The notes under the pieces are model-generated. The model did no database searches. It was not told the DNA's origin and was given only the letters and a program-made list of their open reading frames with translations. Positions 62,018 to 64,000 of a stretch of DNA of 64,000 nucleotides are shown here, piece after piece. Origin of the DNA: Polyodon spathula (taxonomy: Eukaryota; Chordata; Actinopteri; Acipenseriformes; Polyodontidae); NCBI RefSeq assembly GCF_017654505.1, contig NC_054555.1, forward strand, positions 5,948,335 to 6,012,334, read 5' to 3'. A program made the position numbers and the translations under genes. Position 1 is the stretch's first letter. Each line of letters starts with the position of its first letter.

Positions 62018-64000
62018 CTGGACGATGTTGGAAAAAAGACAAAATTGTGAGCTTATCCCATCTGAGGTCTTGATTTCTTACATGGCTTACTTATAATGTA
62101 TATGAAATCATAATATTTGCATAAGGTTTTGAATATAGAATACTGTACATATTAATGGAAGGGAGGGACAGCAATTAATTCTACTTTAAGTACCGTTTTT
62201 CCTATGACAAAAATACAATAGAAGTGTATAGAAATGGAGTCACCATACAATTCCAACTTGTGTTTAACCAGAGTAATTTGTCAAAGCACAGTACAGTGAG
62301 TATTAATATACTGTAACCGTGATACTTTATTGCTTCAGTATCAGCCCCAGGATTGGTTTACGGGTGCACACAGCAAGAGGCTGCTTGCTTTTCCTTCAGT
62401 TTATAAGCCCCTATTAAAAAGCATTTAAAGGCTTGGTTTCTTGGAGGTTTCTTCAGGGGTCTGTCTGCACACAGCTGCAGAGAGGATAGAGTGACACCTA
62501 AACCCTGCACAGGGAGCCCCGTCAGCCTGGGAAAGTGCCCAGCAGTGAGGAGGACAGCTTTGTTTTCTTTGGATTGTTTAGAGTCAAGGTGGAGCTTTTC
62601 TGCTCTTAAAGTTTCTAGTGATCCAGGGGAAACACCAGGGTCCACGTCTGCTTTTTAACTTACACCTGTCTTTTGCACAGAGAGTTTACATTTAATCTCT
62701 TCCTTTAAATTGATTCAATTTTTTTGACAAAATCCATATAAGTTTCCACTCTTCTCTCCCTGTGGACTGCCTTGGTCCATACTTGATTTCATTTTTGATT
62801 CATTTAACACTGGCCCTGGAATCCAAGTGTTCTAGAAAATAAAGCCAAACCATTATGCTTTTGATGATGCCAAGTTTGAACTAGGTTTTCAATACATCGG
62901 ATTAATTTGTCAAGATACTAACTCTAATAGTTTACCACAGTAAATACACATTGCGCAATTTACTATGCCCCCATGCTTATAACTTGCTTTTTCTATTCTT
63001 TTACTCAGCTTTACCATGCTTTTACCACCTATACCACAGTGATCTAGGAAGATAATACCACTAACGCAACAATGCTGCACCACAACAAAGAGAGGAAGCA
63101 CTGTTGGGAAGAGTTTCATGCAGCACATCACACCCAGACATATCTGCAATACAGCCTAATCACCAACACACACAGTGGAACACACATGCTGGTTCTATGC
63201 ATATAACCCTGAACCAGAAACTTCAAGTGCGCCACTTCATCTAGTGCAGAACACAAGAGACAGTATGCTGAGAAAGGGATTGGTGGAACAGACTACTGCA
63301 TGTTTGTTCTTGTGTAATGAGTCACCCCACATCAGAGGAGTCTGTCCTTGACCATCAAAGGAACATCTGGGGAAGCAGTCAGTAAGTGGAGCAGCCTTTG
63401 CTTGACAGGGGATTACATTTATTTGTTAGAAACCTGAGTGTGACCAGAAGAAATACAATGTTGGGTTTCTTAAAACAAGATTGATTTTGATCTGGAGCAA
63501 TTTAAATGATTTGTTCTGTTTTACAGGACTGTCCAGCCTTACAGGCAGGGCTGGGCAGTGAAGGGCGAGGTGTGTTACACCTTACATCACACAGTATGAT
63601 TACTTAGCAGTCGTTCTTCAATGGTGGGTATCAAAGCTCTGTTCACAGCCTGATTTCTACAATGTTTATAGAAAAAAAAAAACACACCACCGAGTGTAGA
63701 CGTGGAAATGCTGATGATGACATTGCATGTGTGCTGACTCGTTAAATAATTGAGGTTTAAAATAGAAAAAAATACGTTTTATTGTGTGGTTGAACGGCAT
63801 ACTGTTCTGCTCAAAGGATAACCACACTTCTTAAAGCTTTAAACAAGGGAGACCTATTTATTTAGTCCAAATACCTAAGTGTGTAAATTTAAACAGGGTT
63901 TTGAAGACAGTGGTGGCAATCAGTTGGATGTACAACTGACAAAATGCTAACTTGGAAAACTGTGCATTAATTCTCACTCTGCACTAGCAGAGGTCACCTA
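62018..64000 (-). other. afap1l1 intron, no exon recognised
   Basis: No segment resembling the AFAP1L1 PH domains or linker was found. The open frame at 62358-62645 has a Leu/Pro/Lys-rich composition without a recognised motif or matching splice phases. Confidence 0.4.

Noticed and set aside
62358..62645. 95-aa minus-strand frame considered as another afap1l1 exon
   Set aside because: No similarity to the AFAP1L1 linker or PH domains, and no phase-compatible donor joining 62017.

Overview
This is vertebrate genomic DNA, most likely from a ray-finned fish. Genes are split into small exons with GT-AG introns, the sequence is AT-rich, and TA/CA microsatellites are abundant. There is a V-SINE-type element ending in the typical TTGGATAAAGG..TCTGCTAAATAA tail, and a long tRNA-derived SINE of a type I associate with sturgeon and paddlefish (taxon is inference, moderate to low confidence). 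There is no bacterial, phage or CRISPR content.

Layout. 1-6301: 3' UTR and downstream sequence of crebrf. 6302-10997 (-): crebrf coding exons, with intron 1 and a possible promoter reaching to about 18-19 kb. 21450-28072 (-): atp6v0e1, a complete 81-aa V-ATPase subunit e with a spliced 3' UTR. 28545-28849: a 305-bp duplicate of the rpl26 exon-2 region carrying a stop codon. 30690-33184 (-): rpl26, complete, 145 aa, with a TOP promoter. 36301-37812 (+): il17b-like gene with frameshifts. 39072-42396 (-): pcyox1l-like gene with several disabling lesions. 46104-53317 (-): grpel2, complete, 225 aa. 54634-56311 (+): a small multi-exon gene I do not recognise. 57640-62017 (-): the last five coding exons found for afap1l1, which continues past the right edge.

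The gene set joins two blocks that in human both lie on 5q but apart: CREBRF/ATP6V0E1/RPL26L1 (5q35) and IL17B/PCYOX1L/GRPEL2/AFAP1L1 (5q32). The genes do not form one pathway: a stress/metabolic bZIP regulator, a proton-pump subunit, a ribosomal protein, a cytokine, a prenylcysteine oxidase-like flavoprotein, a mitochondrial Hsp70 nucleotide-exchange factor and an actin-filament-associated adaptor.

Most notable: (i) a 61-base G homopolymer sitting exactly on the 3' splice site of the crebrf bZIP exon; (ii) lesions clustered in il17b and pcyox1l while neighbouring small genes are intact; (iii) two copies of a 0.6-kb TG...CA repeat with perfect 5-bp target duplications and an internal hairpin that differs between copies but stays paired; (iv) the unrecognised gene at 54.6-56.3 kb; (v) three snap-back hairpins. 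Homopolymer and purine-repeat problems mean assembly error must be excluded before biological conclusions are drawn from (i) and (ii).
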